Shown in pieces: positions 25,018 through 33,164 of a stretch of 64,000 nt of DNA. Source of the stretch: DATMAM01 sp035559995 (GTDB taxonomy: Bacteria > Desulfobacterota > Binatia > UBA9968); contig DATMAM010000031.1 in NCBI GenBank assembly GCA_035559995.1, positions 62,001 through 126,000 of the forward strand. The letters run 5' to 3'. Both the position numbers and the translations under genes were made by a program. The notes below the pieces were generated by a model. It saw nothing but the letters and a program-made list of their open reading frames with translations, had not been told where the DNA came from and did no database searches. Numbering within the stretch: the stretch's first letter is position 1; the number at the start of each line of letters is the position of its first letter.

Positions 25018-25785
25018 ATGGAAGGACTCACGGATAAGGTTGTGATCGTTACGGGCGGCGGCCATGGAATAGGAAAGGCTTACTGCCTTGCTTTCGCTCG
25101 GTCAGGGGCGCGGGTCGTCGTCGCCGACATCGATCAGCTAGCCGCGCGCCAGGTGGGAGCGGAGATCAACCGGCTGGAGGGAGCGGGAAGCCTGGCTCTG
25201 CGCACCGATGTCGCCGACGAAGAGTCCGCGCAGGAAATGGCTCAGGCGACGCTCGACCGCTTTGGCAGGATCGACGTTCTGGTCAACAACGCGGCGATTT
25301 TCGCCACCATTCCCATAAACCGCGGCGGCATTGAGTCCATCGACCCCGAAGAGTGGGACCGGGTGATGGCCGTCAATCTAAAAGGTCTCTTTTTTTGCGC
25401 GCGCGCGGTGCTGCCGGCCATGCGCGCGCAAAAGTCGGGAAAGATTATCAACATCTCGTCCGGCACGGCCTTGACCGGCAGTCCGGGAAGAATTCACTAT
25501 GTGACGTCCAAAGCAGGCGTCATCGGCTTCACGCGCACTCTCGCGCGCGAGGTGGGCGACGATAACATCTGCGTGAACGCGATCGCGCCGGGCTCGACTC
25601 TTTCGGAAGAAAATCCGACCGAGGAAATCATCAAAATGCGCCAAGCGCGCGTGCACGACCGCGCGCTAAAGCGAGTCCAGATGCCCGACGATCTGGTCGG
25701 AACCGTGCTCTTTCTGGCCTCTCCTCTGAGCGACTTCATCACCGGTCAGACCATCTGCGTCGACGGCGGCGTCGCGATGCTGTAA
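25018..25785 (+). CDS. Short-chain dehydrogenase/reductase
   Basis: 255 residues, classical SDR. It has T-G-G-G-H-G-I-G for NAD(P) near residue 11, V-A-D-I-D (acidic residue after strand 2, so NAD is likely preferred), N-N-A-A, the catalytic Ser in I-S-S-G-T and Y-V-T-S-K. The C-terminus ends G-Q-T-I-C-V-D-G-G-V. It is divergent from the binding-protein array and 30 bases upstream of an amidohydrolase. That layout suggests these two enzymes process a ligand imported by the array, which is inference from position only. Confidence 0.9.
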   Translation: MEGLTDKVVIVTGGGHGIGKAYCLAFARSGARVVVADIDQLAARQVGAEINRLEGAGSLALRTDVADEESAQEMAQATLDRFGRIDVLVNNAAIFATIPINRGGIESIDPEEWDRVMAVNLKGLFFCARAVLPAMRAQKSGKIINISSGTALTGSPGRIHYVTSKAGVIGFTRTLAREVGDDNICVNAIAPGSTLSEENPTEEIIKMRQARVHDRALKRVQMPDDLVGTVLFLASPLSDFITGQTICVDGGVAML

Positions 25786-25815
25786 AGCCTCGCCGTACCG
25801 CGGCGGAAAGATCGG

Positions 25816-26859
25816 ATGAAACCCTCCTACCCAATCATCGATGCTGACGGCCACGTGATGGAAAAGGACTCCGAGCTGCACGAGTTCCTCGAAGGCCGCT
25901 ACCGCGCAGCGCCCCGTTTTGAGACCTACAGTTTTTTTCCCTCGCTCGACGGCTGGCATCGCGGCCAGAGCGTGCCTGGCAAAGACGCGGAGGTCCCCGC
26001 GCGGCGCTGGATCGAATTTCTCGATGAGCTTGGAGTGCAAGCGACCGTTCTCTATCCCACCGCTGGACTGGCGCAGGGACTGATCCAGAGCGTGGATTGG
26101 GCATGCGCGGTCGCCCGCGCTTATAACAGCTGGGTCGCCGAAAAGTACTGCCGCCGCTCGCCGCGCTTGAAAGCGGCGGCGCTCCTGCCGGTTCAGGATC
26201 CGGCCGAAGCCGCGCGCGAACTTCGGCGCGCAAAAACCGAGCTAGGCTTGGTCGCTGGCGTCCTTCCGGCCGTGACCGTGCTGAGCAAAGCCTTTGGCCA
26301 CTCCGATTTCGACCCGATCTATCGCGCGGCCGAGGAGCTCGATATGCCGCTCGCCGTCCATGGGGCGCCGAGCCGGGGGCTCGGGTTCGATTTCTTCGAC
26401 AAATTTATCCAGGTGCACACACTGGAGCACCCCTTCGCGATTTTAATTCAGTTCACCAATATGGTGTTTGAGGGCGTGTTCGAGCGCTTCCCGAGGCTCC
26501 GCGTGGCGTTTCTCGAGGCCGGCTCGGGCTGGCTTCCTTACATGATGGATCGGATGGACGAGGAATTCGAAAAACCGTATCGCTTTCAGGCGCCGCTTCT
26601 GAAGAAAAAACCGAGCGCGTACATTCGCTCAGGACAGGTTTGGACGACCTGTGAGGTGGAGGAGAAATCTCTGCCGCACGTCCTGCGGCAATTCAATCCG
26701 CGCTGCCTCATGTGGCCTTCCGACTACCCGCATGAGCGGCTGCCGCACATGTTCCGGCACGACATCCCGGAACTTCTCGCGCGGGAGGATCTGAGCGAGC
26801 AAGAAAAGCGCTGGATCCTCTACGACAATCCAAGGGACTTCTACCGCCTGGAAATCTAG
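25816..26859 (+). CDS. Amidohydrolase-2 family protein (TIM barrel)
   Basis: 347 residues starting I-I-D-A-D-G-H-V-M-E-K-D-S-E-L. It has L-A-V-H-G, F-L-E-A-G-S-G-W-L-P-Y-M-M-D-R, and the terminal catalytic Asp in M-W-P-S-D-Y-P-H. This subgroup (D-x-D-G-H in place of H-x-H) includes ACMSD/gamma-resorcylate-decarboxylase relatives common in soil bacteria and probably acts as a metal-dependent decarboxylase or hydrolase of carboxylic ring-cleavage or aromatic acids. It lies 30 bases after the SDR and must be co-transcribed with it. Confidence 0.85.
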   Translation: MKPSYPIIDADGHVMEKDSELHEFLEGRYRAAPRFETYSFFPSLDGWHRGQSVPGKDAEVPARRWIEFLDELGVQATVLYPTAGLAQGLIQSVDWACAVARAYNSWVAEKYCRRSPRLKAAALLPVQDPAEAARELRRAKTELGLVAGVLPAVTVLSKAFGHSDFDPIYRAAEELDMPLAVHGAPSRGLGFDFFDKFIQVHTLEHPFAILIQFTNMVFEGVFERFPRLRVAFLEAGSGWLPYMMDRMDEEFEKPYRFQAPLLKKKPSAYIRSGQVWTTCEVEEKSLPHVLRQFNPRCLMWPSDYPHERLPHMFRHDIPELLAREDLSEQEKRWILYDNPRDFYRLEI

Positions 26860-26907
26860 CCGAGATCGAAGAATGGGTACTGGAGCAATGGAGAAGAGAA
26901 AAGCGCT

Positions 26908-26936
26908 GATCTGTAGGGTTGGGTCTGCGCCCCATG
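26908..26936 (+). repeat. REP-like palindromic element, degenerate copy C
   Basis: GATCTGTAGGGTTGGGT followed by CTGCGCCCCATG matches, in this orientation, the reverse strand of the copy near 56057-56099 (GATCTGTGGGTTGGGTTGAG). It lies about 90 bases upstream of the truncated nucleotidyltransferase. Confidence 0.45.
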
Positions 26937-27028
26937 CGCTCTGCCTCTGCTCTGCTGAGTTTTCCCTTTCGGGGGGCGCTTTCGGACTTCTGTTTAGCGT
27001 TGCGCAATGCCGGACAGCGACTTCGCTA

Positions 27029-27607
27029 ATGGAGCCGCGCTTTGAGCAAGCCTTGGGTCAGCTGCAAAACTTGCTTCTAGACACCTCCGCCAACCTTCAG
27101 GTTCCAATCCGGTTCGGTCTCATAGGAGGACTCGCGGTGGCCGCGTGGGGCGCCGTGCGAGCAACTGCAGACATAGATTTTTTGGCCCACAGCGATCCGA
27201 GCCCGTTGCGGAATCTTGCCGTAAGGCAACGAATGAAGAGCTTCTTTGAGAGCCGCAGGTGCGCCGTAGATTGGAGAGTTGGAGACGCCGACGATCCTAT
27301 TCCGCTCCTTTTGCGCCTCCGACTGCCTTCGCCAATAGGCCTGGGTGCGGACGTGCTCTGGGCGCACAAAAGGTGGCAGAGAGAAGCGCTTGCGCGAGCG
27401 GTCAAGCTTAGACTTTCGGCTATGGATGTGTCTGTTCTCCATCCAGAGGACTTGATTCTGCTGAAGCTGACGCGAGCGACGATCCCGCTGCACGACTCCG
27501 GGTTCTCTACTGCTTGCCCTGCAAAAATCCCAACCGTTCCGCCATCGGCGTCGTCGGAAACACGTAGCCGCACGCCTTGCAAGTTCGCACGCCTGCGTCG
27601 GCATTGA
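27029..27607 (+). pseudogene. 3'-truncated MNT/AbiEii-like nucleotidyltransferase
   Basis: From an ATG at 27029 the first 150 residues match a small nucleotidyltransferase of the type used in toxin-antitoxin and orphan MNT systems. The active-site region is G-G-L-A-V-A-A-W-G-A-V-R-A-T-A-D-I-D-F-L, with a D-x-D pair, and the C-terminal landmark is V-L-H-P-E-D-L-I-L-L-K-L. Homology ends just after that, near position 27475. The remaining residues are simply the antisense of the 3' end of the 3-HAO gene, so the helical C-terminus is lost. No HEPN or other partner gene is present. It is probably a dead remnant, possibly still expressed. Confidence 0.7.
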
Positions 27608-28064
27608 ATTTTTCATAGATACGACTCACTTGCGCCGCGATGTCCCCCTGGGTTACGGTTTCGCGCAGCACCAGCTCGTCGCAACGCTCGCAGAACCAAA
27701 CAAATTGTTCCTGCTCGTCCGCTCTGCGCTTCCTTTCGATGACAAGGCCCCAAGTGCCTTCGCCGCGGCGCGGCGAATGGGCCAAGTTCCCGGGACAGAC
27801 GAAAATCTCGCCTTGCCGGATTCTGACGACCCGCCGCCTTTCCTCCTCCGGCTTGATGTGAAGCTCGATATCGCCCTCGATTTGGTAGAAGAACTCCTCT
27901 CCGGGCTCGAGGTGGAAATCGAGCCGCGCGTTCGGCCCGCGCAGGATCATCACGATGAACTCGCTGTAATGAACGATCACGCGGTTGGTCTTCTGCGGCG
28001 GCGAAAAGAGATTTTGATTCTCTTCGACCCAGCGCTTCAGGTTAACCGGCGAAAGGAGATTCAT
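27507..28064 (-). CDS. nbaC: 3-hydroxyanthranilate 3,4-dioxygenase-like cupin (copy 1)
   Basis: 185 residues, bacterial 3-HAO length. Iron ligands H51, E57 and H96 and substrate Args R47 and R100 are in place (G-P-N-A-R-L-D-F-H, N-L-A-H-S-P-R-R-G-E-G). The C-terminal rubredoxin-like site is C125-x-x-C128 plus C162-x-x-C165. 3-HAO opens 3-hydroxyanthranilate to 2-amino-3-carboxymuconate semialdehyde in tryptophan/nitrobenzoate catabolism or NAD synthesis. It is last in an operon with PqqC-like, NMT1-like and small secreted protein genes, an unusual company. A second copy lies at 47.4 kb. The gene symbol is by family; the substrate is not proven. Confidence 0.88.
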   Translation of the reverse strand: MNLLSPVNLKRWVEENQNLFSPPQKTNRVIVHYSEFIVMILRGPNARLDFHLEPGEEFFYQIEGDIELHIKPEEERRRVVRIRQGEIFVCPGNLAHSPRRGEGTWGLVIERKRRADEQEQFVWFCERCDELVLRETVTQGDIAAQVSRIYEKFNADAGVRTCKACGYVFPTTPMAERLGFLQGKQ

Positions 28065-28101
28065 CGGTCGATCGGCAGCATGGAGACACTCCGAGGCTCC
28101 A

Positions 28102-28875
28102 TTACTCCATTCGCTGACACTCCCTCGCCACGCCGTCCGTCAGCGCCCACCAGATGCCCAAACCCTTGCGAAAGGCTCGGAGGACCTTCACCTGAACCTC
28201 GCGCGTCGTCGCGAACCGCTCCAGCAGTTCGTAGCCGATGTTGCTGTGCTCGGTGTCGGCGACGCCGTGCTCGGCAAACATTTCGATGTCGTAGTCGCTC
28301 AAGCCGTAATGCCGCTTGAAAGCGTCGACGAATCGTTTTCCCGTCAGCTGGTTCGAGTACTCATTGCAGCAGTTGGTCGCGGCCACCTGTTCCAGGATGC
28401 TTTCGCTTCTGAGCGCGATATCGAGCCAGCCGGTCCGAGCCAATACGGTGGTCGGCAAAAAGTCGTTCTCGCGGTCGCGGCGCTCAAGCTCTTCGGCGGG
28501 AATTCCGATTCTTTCGGCAAAGCGCAGAAAGAGCGCCCGATGCCCGGCGACTTTTCGCGGCGAGCCTTCGAACATCTCGTAGCCGACCTCCGACATGATC
28601 ACGTCGACGAACTTTTTCTGGATCTCGGTGTCGTGAATGCCGGAGAGCTGACAGCGCACGAGCTTGGCCGTGTTGATCGCCACGTTGAGCGCGAAGATGC
28701 CCCACGCTTCCCTGGCCCACACGCGCAGCTCGTCGAGGCTGAGCTTGCCGTCGTAGAGCGCGAGCAAAAACGGATGATGCAGGCGCGCGTGGCGATTTTT
28801 CACTTCCTCCATAAGCAGCCGGCAGAACTGCGGCGTCGGGAGCGGCCCTTCGGCGAGCAGGCTATCGATGGACAT
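28102..28875 (-). CDS. PqqC/TenA-like iron-containing redox or heme-oxygenase-fold protein
   Basis: 257 residues of all-helical heme-oxygenase-like fold: L-M-E-E-V-K-N-R-H-A-R-L-H-H-P-F near residue 21, R-V-W-A-R-E-A-W-G, and later F-A-E-H-G-V-A-D-T-E-H, whose His/Glu residues could bind a di-iron centre. PqqC, TenA, CADD and related enzymes share this fold. A GAGGAG site precedes the ATG. It lies 10 bases after a THI5/NMT1-type binding protein gene and 37 before 3-HAO. The operon suggests breakdown of an imported N-heterocycle or aromatic amine; the exact reaction is unknown. Confidence 0.78.
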   Translation of the reverse strand: MSIDSLLAEGPLPTPQFCRLLMEEVKNRHARLHHPFLLALYDGKLSLDELRVWAREAWGIFALNVAINTAKLVRCQLSGIHDTEIQKKFVDVIMSEVGYEMFEGSPRKVAGHRALFLRFAERIGIPAEELERRDRENDFLPTTVLARTGWLDIALRSESILEQVAATNCCNEYSNQLTGKRFVDAFKRHYGLSDYDIEMFAEHGVADTEHSNIGYELLERFATTREVQVKVLRAFRKGLGIWWALTDGVARECQRME

Positions 28876-28885
28876 GGTGATCTCC

Positions 28886-29980
28886 TCAGGATTTTCCGTA
28901 AAGCTGCGCGATGAACCCGGAATCCTCGAGTTCTTTCAGGAAGCGCGGTTCGACAAAGCTCTTGGGATCCGCGGCGCGCGCCTTGGGGTTTGTCTTCGCC
29001 AGGTCTTCCAGGATCGCCTCCACGCCTTTGATCGCGGGATAAGGGACCCGCTCCATAAATTTGAGCGCGTAGGTCTGGTACGCCTCTTCGAGCGCCGCCG
29101 CTTCCTTGAGCTTCGTGAACTTCGCGATCGAGCGCAGGCTCGCTTCCTTTTGAGTCTTGTAGAAGTGAATCCCCTCGACGAAAGCTTTCACGAACCGGCG
29201 CACGAGGTTTTCGTTTCGCTGAATGCGAGCGCGCGTGGTGACCAGGCACGTCCCCAGATAATCGAGCTTGAGATCCGCCAGCGATGCCAGCTCATGAAGC
29301 CCGGCGTCGCGCGCCTTGATCGTGAACGGCGGCTGCAGCAAGGTCGCGTCGACCCTGCCCGATTGCACCGCCGCCAGCCTCGACGGCTGCCCTCCGACCG
29401 ACAGCATCGCCACCTCTCTGTCGGGCTCCAAGCCCCACTTCTTTAACGCCACCCTCGCTCCGTAATCATCGGCGGAGCCGGGCCGGTTGACGCCGATCCG
29501 CTTCCCTTTCAGGTCCGCCGGGCGCTTTATTTGCGGGTTCGAAAAAACCGTGTGCTCCATCGTATTGATAAAACTCATCAGGACGGCGACATCTGCGCCT
29601 CCCAGGTTCGCTGCGATCGACGACGGTCCGGCAAAAACCGTAAAGTCGACGTCGCCCGCCAGGAGCGCCGCGATGTTTGGCGGGCCGCCCTCGACATAGA
29701 CGATTTGCGCTTCCAATCCATGCTTCTTGAAAACTCCGGCGTCCTGAATCACCCAGAGGACCGCTTGCGAGCCGCTGATCGCGCTGTGGGAGATATTGAT
29801 CCGGTCCAGTTTGGTTTGCGGCCAGCCGCCGGCAGGAAAAAAAATGATCGCGCAAACGATGAGCGCCGGCCAACGCGTGCGTCGGCCTCCACCCTGCGCT
29901 TGAACGCCCTCGACGATTCCGCGCGCAGTCTCCCCGCCCGGCGGGCGCGCGCTTCGCGCCCGCGCCAGCTTGCCTTGCAT
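28886..29980 (-). CDS. NMT1/THI5-like (TauA/SsuA-type) periplasmic binding protein
   Basis: 364 residues with an unusually long N-terminus: about 42 polar/basic residues, then a hydrophobic export segment (W-P-A-L-I-V-C-A-I-I-F-F-P-A-G-G-W). The mature part has V-L-W-V-I-Q-D-A-G-V-F-K-K-H-G-L, L-L-A-G-D-V-D-F-T-V, D-L-K-G-K-R-I-G-V and S-G-R-V-D-A-T-L-L-Q-P-P. The family binds sulfonates, nitrate, pyrimidines or aromatic acids. The ATG overlaps the upstream stop as ATGA. No matching permease or ATPase lies adjacent, so it must borrow a transporter or act as an orphan receptor. The real start may be internal, but no better Met exists. Confidence 0.82.
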   Translation of the reverse strand: MQGKLARARSARPPGGETARGIVEGVQAQGGGRRTRWPALIVCAIIFFPAGGWPQTKLDRINISHSAISGSQAVLWVIQDAGVFKKHGLEAQIVYVEGGPPNIAALLAGDVDFTVFAGPSSIAANLGGADVAVLMSFINTMEHTVFSNPQIKRPADLKGKRIGVNRPGSADDYGARVALKKWGLEPDREVAMLSVGGQPSRLAAVQSGRVDATLLQPPFTIKARDAGLHELASLADLKLDYLGTCLVTTRARIQRNENLVRRFVKAFVEGIHFYKTQKEASLRSIAKFTKLKEAAALEEAYQTYALKFMERVPYPAIKGVEAILEDLAKTNPKARAADPKSFVEPRFLKELEDSGFIAQLYGKS

Positions 29981-30276
29981 CAGTTTCCTTTCTTCGGTTC
30001 GGGCTTCGAAGCCTTTTTGGCTTCGTCCTTAACCTCGATCGTCGTCGCCCTCATGCGATAATGAACGGTCACTTTGGCGCCGACCTTCAAATCGCCCTTT
30101 ACCTTGGTGTCCTTATCCCGCCCGATCTCCCATTTTTCCGTCCCCTTCTGGACGACGATGAGATCGTCCTTCAACTCCAAAACGGGCCCTGTGACCTGGT
30201 AAGCCTTGGGTTCCGCGGCAAAAGCGGCGGGTCTAAGGAAAACGCACGCGAGGATAGCCGCAAGCCAAAATTTCAT
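29980..30276 (-). CDS. Small secreted OB-like protein
   Basis: 98 residues from the ATG at 30276, with GGGAGG upstream. Residues 1-21 are a signal peptide (L-A-A-I-L-A-C-V-F-L-R-P-A-A-F-A-A). The mature part is a small beta domain (Y-Q-V-T-G-P-V-L-E-L-K-D-D-L-I-V-V) ending in a Lys/Glu-rich tail (K-K-A-S-K-P-E-P-K-K-G-N). It resembles short periplasmic DUF5666-type proteins but I cannot fix the family. Its stop overlaps the start of the binding protein gene, so it leads that operon. Confidence 0.65.
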   Translation of the reverse strand: MKFWLAAILACVFLRPAAFAAEPKAYQVTGPVLELKDDLIVVQKGTEKWEIGRDKDTKVKGDLKVGAKVTVHYRMRATTIEVKDEAKKASKPEPKKGN

Positions 30277-30437
30277 GCAAACCCTCCCTTGTGCATCGCG
30301 CAGAATAACGGCTTTATATATCAAGGCGGCAAACGGCCTCAAGCGAAATTGGCGTGGAATCGATGACGCTCGAGCGGATCTGCGATGATTTGTAAGGCCG
30401 CGGCCGATTTGGTAGCGTTATCACGAGAGTCGCACCG

Positions 30438-31556
30438 ATGGCGCCGCGGGAAAAGCTAGGCCGCATTCGCGAAGAGCTAAAGCAAACGTTTCTGGAGCGC
30501 AACGAACTGATTGACGGGGCCCTTTCCGCGCTCCTCGCGTCCCAGCACGTTCTCATCATCGGCCCGCCCGGGACCGCCAAATCGATGCTCGCCGACGAGA
30601 TCTGCCGCCGGGTGGCGGGCGCGAACTACTTCCAGTGGCTCCTCACGCGCTTTTCCACCCCCGAGGAGCTTTTCGGCGCCGTGAGCCTGCAGGCGCTGCA
30701 GCACGACGATTACCGCCGCGTCACCGCGCACAAGTTGCCCGAGGCGCACATCGCTTTTTTGGACGAGATCTTCAAAGCGAACTCCTCGATCCTCAACGCC
30801 ATTCTCACCCTGATCAACGAAAGGGTGTTCCACAACGGCCAACAGATCACCCAGGTGCCGCTGCTCACGCTGTTCGGCGCGAGCAACGAGCTGCCCGAGG
30901 ACGACGAGCTGGTCGCGCTCTACGATCGTTTCCTCCTGCGTTTCGTGGTCAACTATATCGCCGAGGATTTTCGTTTCCTTCGCATGCTGGAAAGCGCAAA
31001 GCCGGCGGAGCGAACCACGCTCACCCTCGATGAGCTCAGCGCCCTGCAGGCCGAGGCGAGCCGGCTGCCGATCGCCGGTTCGGTCTACCGCAGCATGGCC
31101 GACATTCGCCGGGAGCTCGCCAAAAAACAGATCGTCGCGTCCGACCGGCGCTACCGCCAGTCGCTGGGATTGCTGCAGGCGTACGCGTTTCTGAACGGCG
31201 CCGAGGAGGTCACGGAGAAGGATTTGTTTTTCCTGGAGAATGTCCTGTGGCGCGATCCGGGCGAGCAGCAGGAGGTCCGCGCCACGATCCGCGAGCTTCT
31301 TCTCGGATACGAAGAGGAAATCAAGGAGCTGCTCTACCAGTCGCGCGAGATCCGCGATTACGCGCTCCGTCCCTGGGAAACGAGCGAGATCCGCGCGCAA
31401 GCGCTCATCGAAGTCCACACCAAGCTGCGCAATATTCTCCTCAAAGTCGACCAGCTCATCGAGCGGGCGAGGAAGCTCGGCCGGCCTCTGGAGAGAGTGG
31501 GCGCCATCCGGGAAGAGATCGAAGAGATCCAGCAGCAGATGCTGCAGCGATTCTAA
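30438..31556 (+). CDS. ravA: MoxR-family AAA ATPase RavA
   Basis: 372 residues. Walker A is G-P-P-G-T-A-K-S near residue 42, Walker B I-A-F-L-D-E-I-F-K-A-N-S, sensor 1 in L-F-G-A-S-N-E-L-P-E-D, and a C-terminal lid. F-S-T-P-E-E-L-F-G is characteristic of RavA. RavA forms a hexameric chaperone-like ATPase working with the VWA protein ViaA, which follows without any gap. In E. coli the pair acts on respiratory Fe-S complexes and affects aminoglycoside sensitivity. It is shorter than E. coli RavA (about 500 residues), lacking most of the C-terminal LdcI-binding extension. Confidence 0.9.
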   Translation: MAPREKLGRIREELKQTFLERNELIDGALSALLASQHVLIIGPPGTAKSMLADEICRRVAGANYFQWLLTRFSTPEELFGAVSLQALQHDDYRRVTAHKLPEAHIAFLDEIFKANSSILNAILTLINERVFHNGQQITQVPLLTLFGASNELPEDDELVALYDRFLLRFVVNYIAEDFRFLRMLESAKPAERTTLTLDELSALQAEASRLPIAGSVYRSMADIRRELAKKQIVASDRRYRQSLGLLQAYAFLNGAEEVTEKDLFFLENVLWRDPGEQQEVRATIRELLLGYEEEIKELLYQSREIRDYALRPWETSEIRAQALIEVHTKLRNILLKVDQLIERARKLGRPLERVGAIREEIEEIQQQMLQRF

Positions 31557-33131
31557 ATGCCGCCGCGCCGCAAGAAAACTGCTCGCCGCACGGGCGGTCG
31601 GCCCGCGATCCCGCAAGAAAGCTGCTGGATCGAAAGCGACGCCTACGACCGCCACGCCTACGCGCATTTGCGCGCGGAGTCCCCTTCGCTGCAGGCGCTG
31701 GAGGAGAGCGGCTCGACCCTGCTGCCTCACTTCGCTTCGTTGCTTCAGGATCTCTTTTGCCTGCTGTTCAAGTACAACGTCGTTTTTCGCAGGGACGAAG
31801 AGGTCGCCGCCAGCGCCGCGTACAACCGCATGCTTCTCGACGCGCTCCGGCAAGGCAAGCTTTACCGTATCCTCCGCGATCTTACGCTTCTCGATGAAGC
31901 GAAAGCGGGCCTGTGCACGCTCCTGGTCGGGGAGGCCTTCGTCGCGCTTTTAAAGGCGGAAAAGACCCTCACGCGCCGCGATCTGATGGATGTCTGGGAC
32001 ATCAAAAAGCAGGAAGAGCTGGTCGCGGAGAGCAAGGAGGAGCTGGAGAGCGCGGAGACCTTCCCTGAGGAAAACCTTTCTGCCGAAGCGCGCAAGCGGC
32101 TGGAAGAGGCCAAGGAGCGGCTCGAAAGCAAGCTCGACGGCGCCGAGGCGCTGCTCCGGCAAAAGGCCCGACGCCTCAAGGAAGACATGGCGCGGCTTGC
32201 GCCTCAGACGAGCGCGCGTATTCAGGCGCAAGCGATCAAAGTCGCGCAGCAGCTCGAGGATGCGGCGGAGGAGGCCGAACAGTGGGGCCAGGCGCTCGGG
32301 ACGGGATACCGCTCTCCGCCGGGAAGAAAGCTCGAGCTGGGCAAGCGCTTGGCGGGCAACGAGAAGCTCAAGAAGCTTGCGCGCATGATCGGCCGGATGA
32401 AGTTCCACGCGCTCGCGCTCCGCAAGAAGGTCTTCGAGCGGGCCAGCGAGGAGGTTCTGGCGGTCGAGCGCGGGAACGCGCTACAGTATCTGTTGCCGCA
32501 CGAGCTTTCGGTGCTCGACCATCCGGTGCTGCGAAAGGATTTCCTGCGCCGCTTCGTGGACCAGGAGCTGCTGCAGTACTCCTTGCGGGGGATCGAAGAG
32601 AAAGGCAAAGGGCCGATGGTCGTCTGCCTGGACGGGAGTTCGTCGATGGCGGGCGAAAAGGAGATCTGGTCCAAGGCCGTCACCCTGACCTTGCTGGAAA
32701 TTGCCCGGCGCCAGCGGCGCCGCTTCCGCTCGATCTGTTTTTCCGGGCCGGACACTCCGTTGCAGGTGCTCGACCTCAACACGCGCGAGCGCTACGAGAT
32801 CGAGCCCGAGAAAGTGCTGGATCTCGCCGAATACTTCCCGGGCGGCGGCACCGATTTTCAAAAACCGCTCGATGCCGCGCTCGAGTGCCTGAGCACGGCG
32901 CGCTACAAGAAAGGCGACATCGTCTTTATCACCGACGGCGAGTGCGAAGTGACGGCGGAATGGGCGGAACGGTTTCGCGCGGAAAAAGAACGGCTCGGTT
33001 TTTCGCTCTATTCGATTTTGATCGACGTCGGGCCAAGCTCGCTGGGGACGTTGAAGGAATTCAGCGATCGGATCACCACGATCAGGCAACTCACCGGCGA
33101 GGAAGCAAGCGACATCTTCGTCAAAATTTGA
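31557..33131 (+). CDS. viaA: VWA-domain protein, ViaA-type partner of RavA
   Basis: 524 residues. The ATG directly abuts the ravA stop (TAA-ATG), so the two are coupled. Residues 1-330 are helical and rich in charged coiled-coil (E-S-K-E-E-L-E-S-A-E-T). Residues 340-524 are a von Willebrand A domain with the metal-ion motif D-G-S-S-S-M-A-G, a later T in G-G-G-T-D-F, and I-T-D-G-E-C. The VWA domain likely binds a client in a metal-dependent way while the N-terminal part contacts RavA. Confidence 0.9.
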   Translation: MPPRRKKTARRTGGRPAIPQESCWIESDAYDRHAYAHLRAESPSLQALEESGSTLLPHFASLLQDLFCLLFKYNVVFRRDEEVAASAAYNRMLLDALRQGKLYRILRDLTLLDEAKAGLCTLLVGEAFVALLKAEKTLTRRDLMDVWDIKKQEELVAESKEELESAETFPEENLSAEARKRLEEAKERLESKLDGAEALLRQKARRLKEDMARLAPQTSARIQAQAIKVAQQLEDAAEEAEQWGQALGTGYRSPPGRKLELGKRLAGNEKLKKLARMIGRMKFHALALRKKVFERASEEVLAVERGNALQYLLPHELSVLDHPVLRKDFLRRFVDQELLQYSLRGIEEKGKGPMVVCLDGSSSMAGEKEIWSKAVTLTLLEIARRQRRRFRSICFSGPDTPLQVLDLNTRERYEIEPEKVLDLAEYFPGGGTDFQKPLDAALECLSTARYKKGDIVFITDGECEVTAEWAERFRAEKERLGFSLYSILIDVGPSSLGTLKEFSDRITTIRQLTGEEASDIFVKI

Positions 33132-33164
33132 TCTTCTTGCCGCGCCTCTTTTTTCGTGTCCGTC

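Noticed and set aside
27029..27607. Intact MNT-HEPN toxin-antitoxin system
   Set aside because: The nucleotidyltransferase lacks its C-terminus and there is no HEPN gene on either side.
30477..31853. A 458-residue open frame on the minus strand opposite ravA
   Set aside because: Frame-shadow of the GC-rich ravA gene; composition is Arg/Leu/Glu-rich with no family resemblance, while ravA has all AAA motifs.
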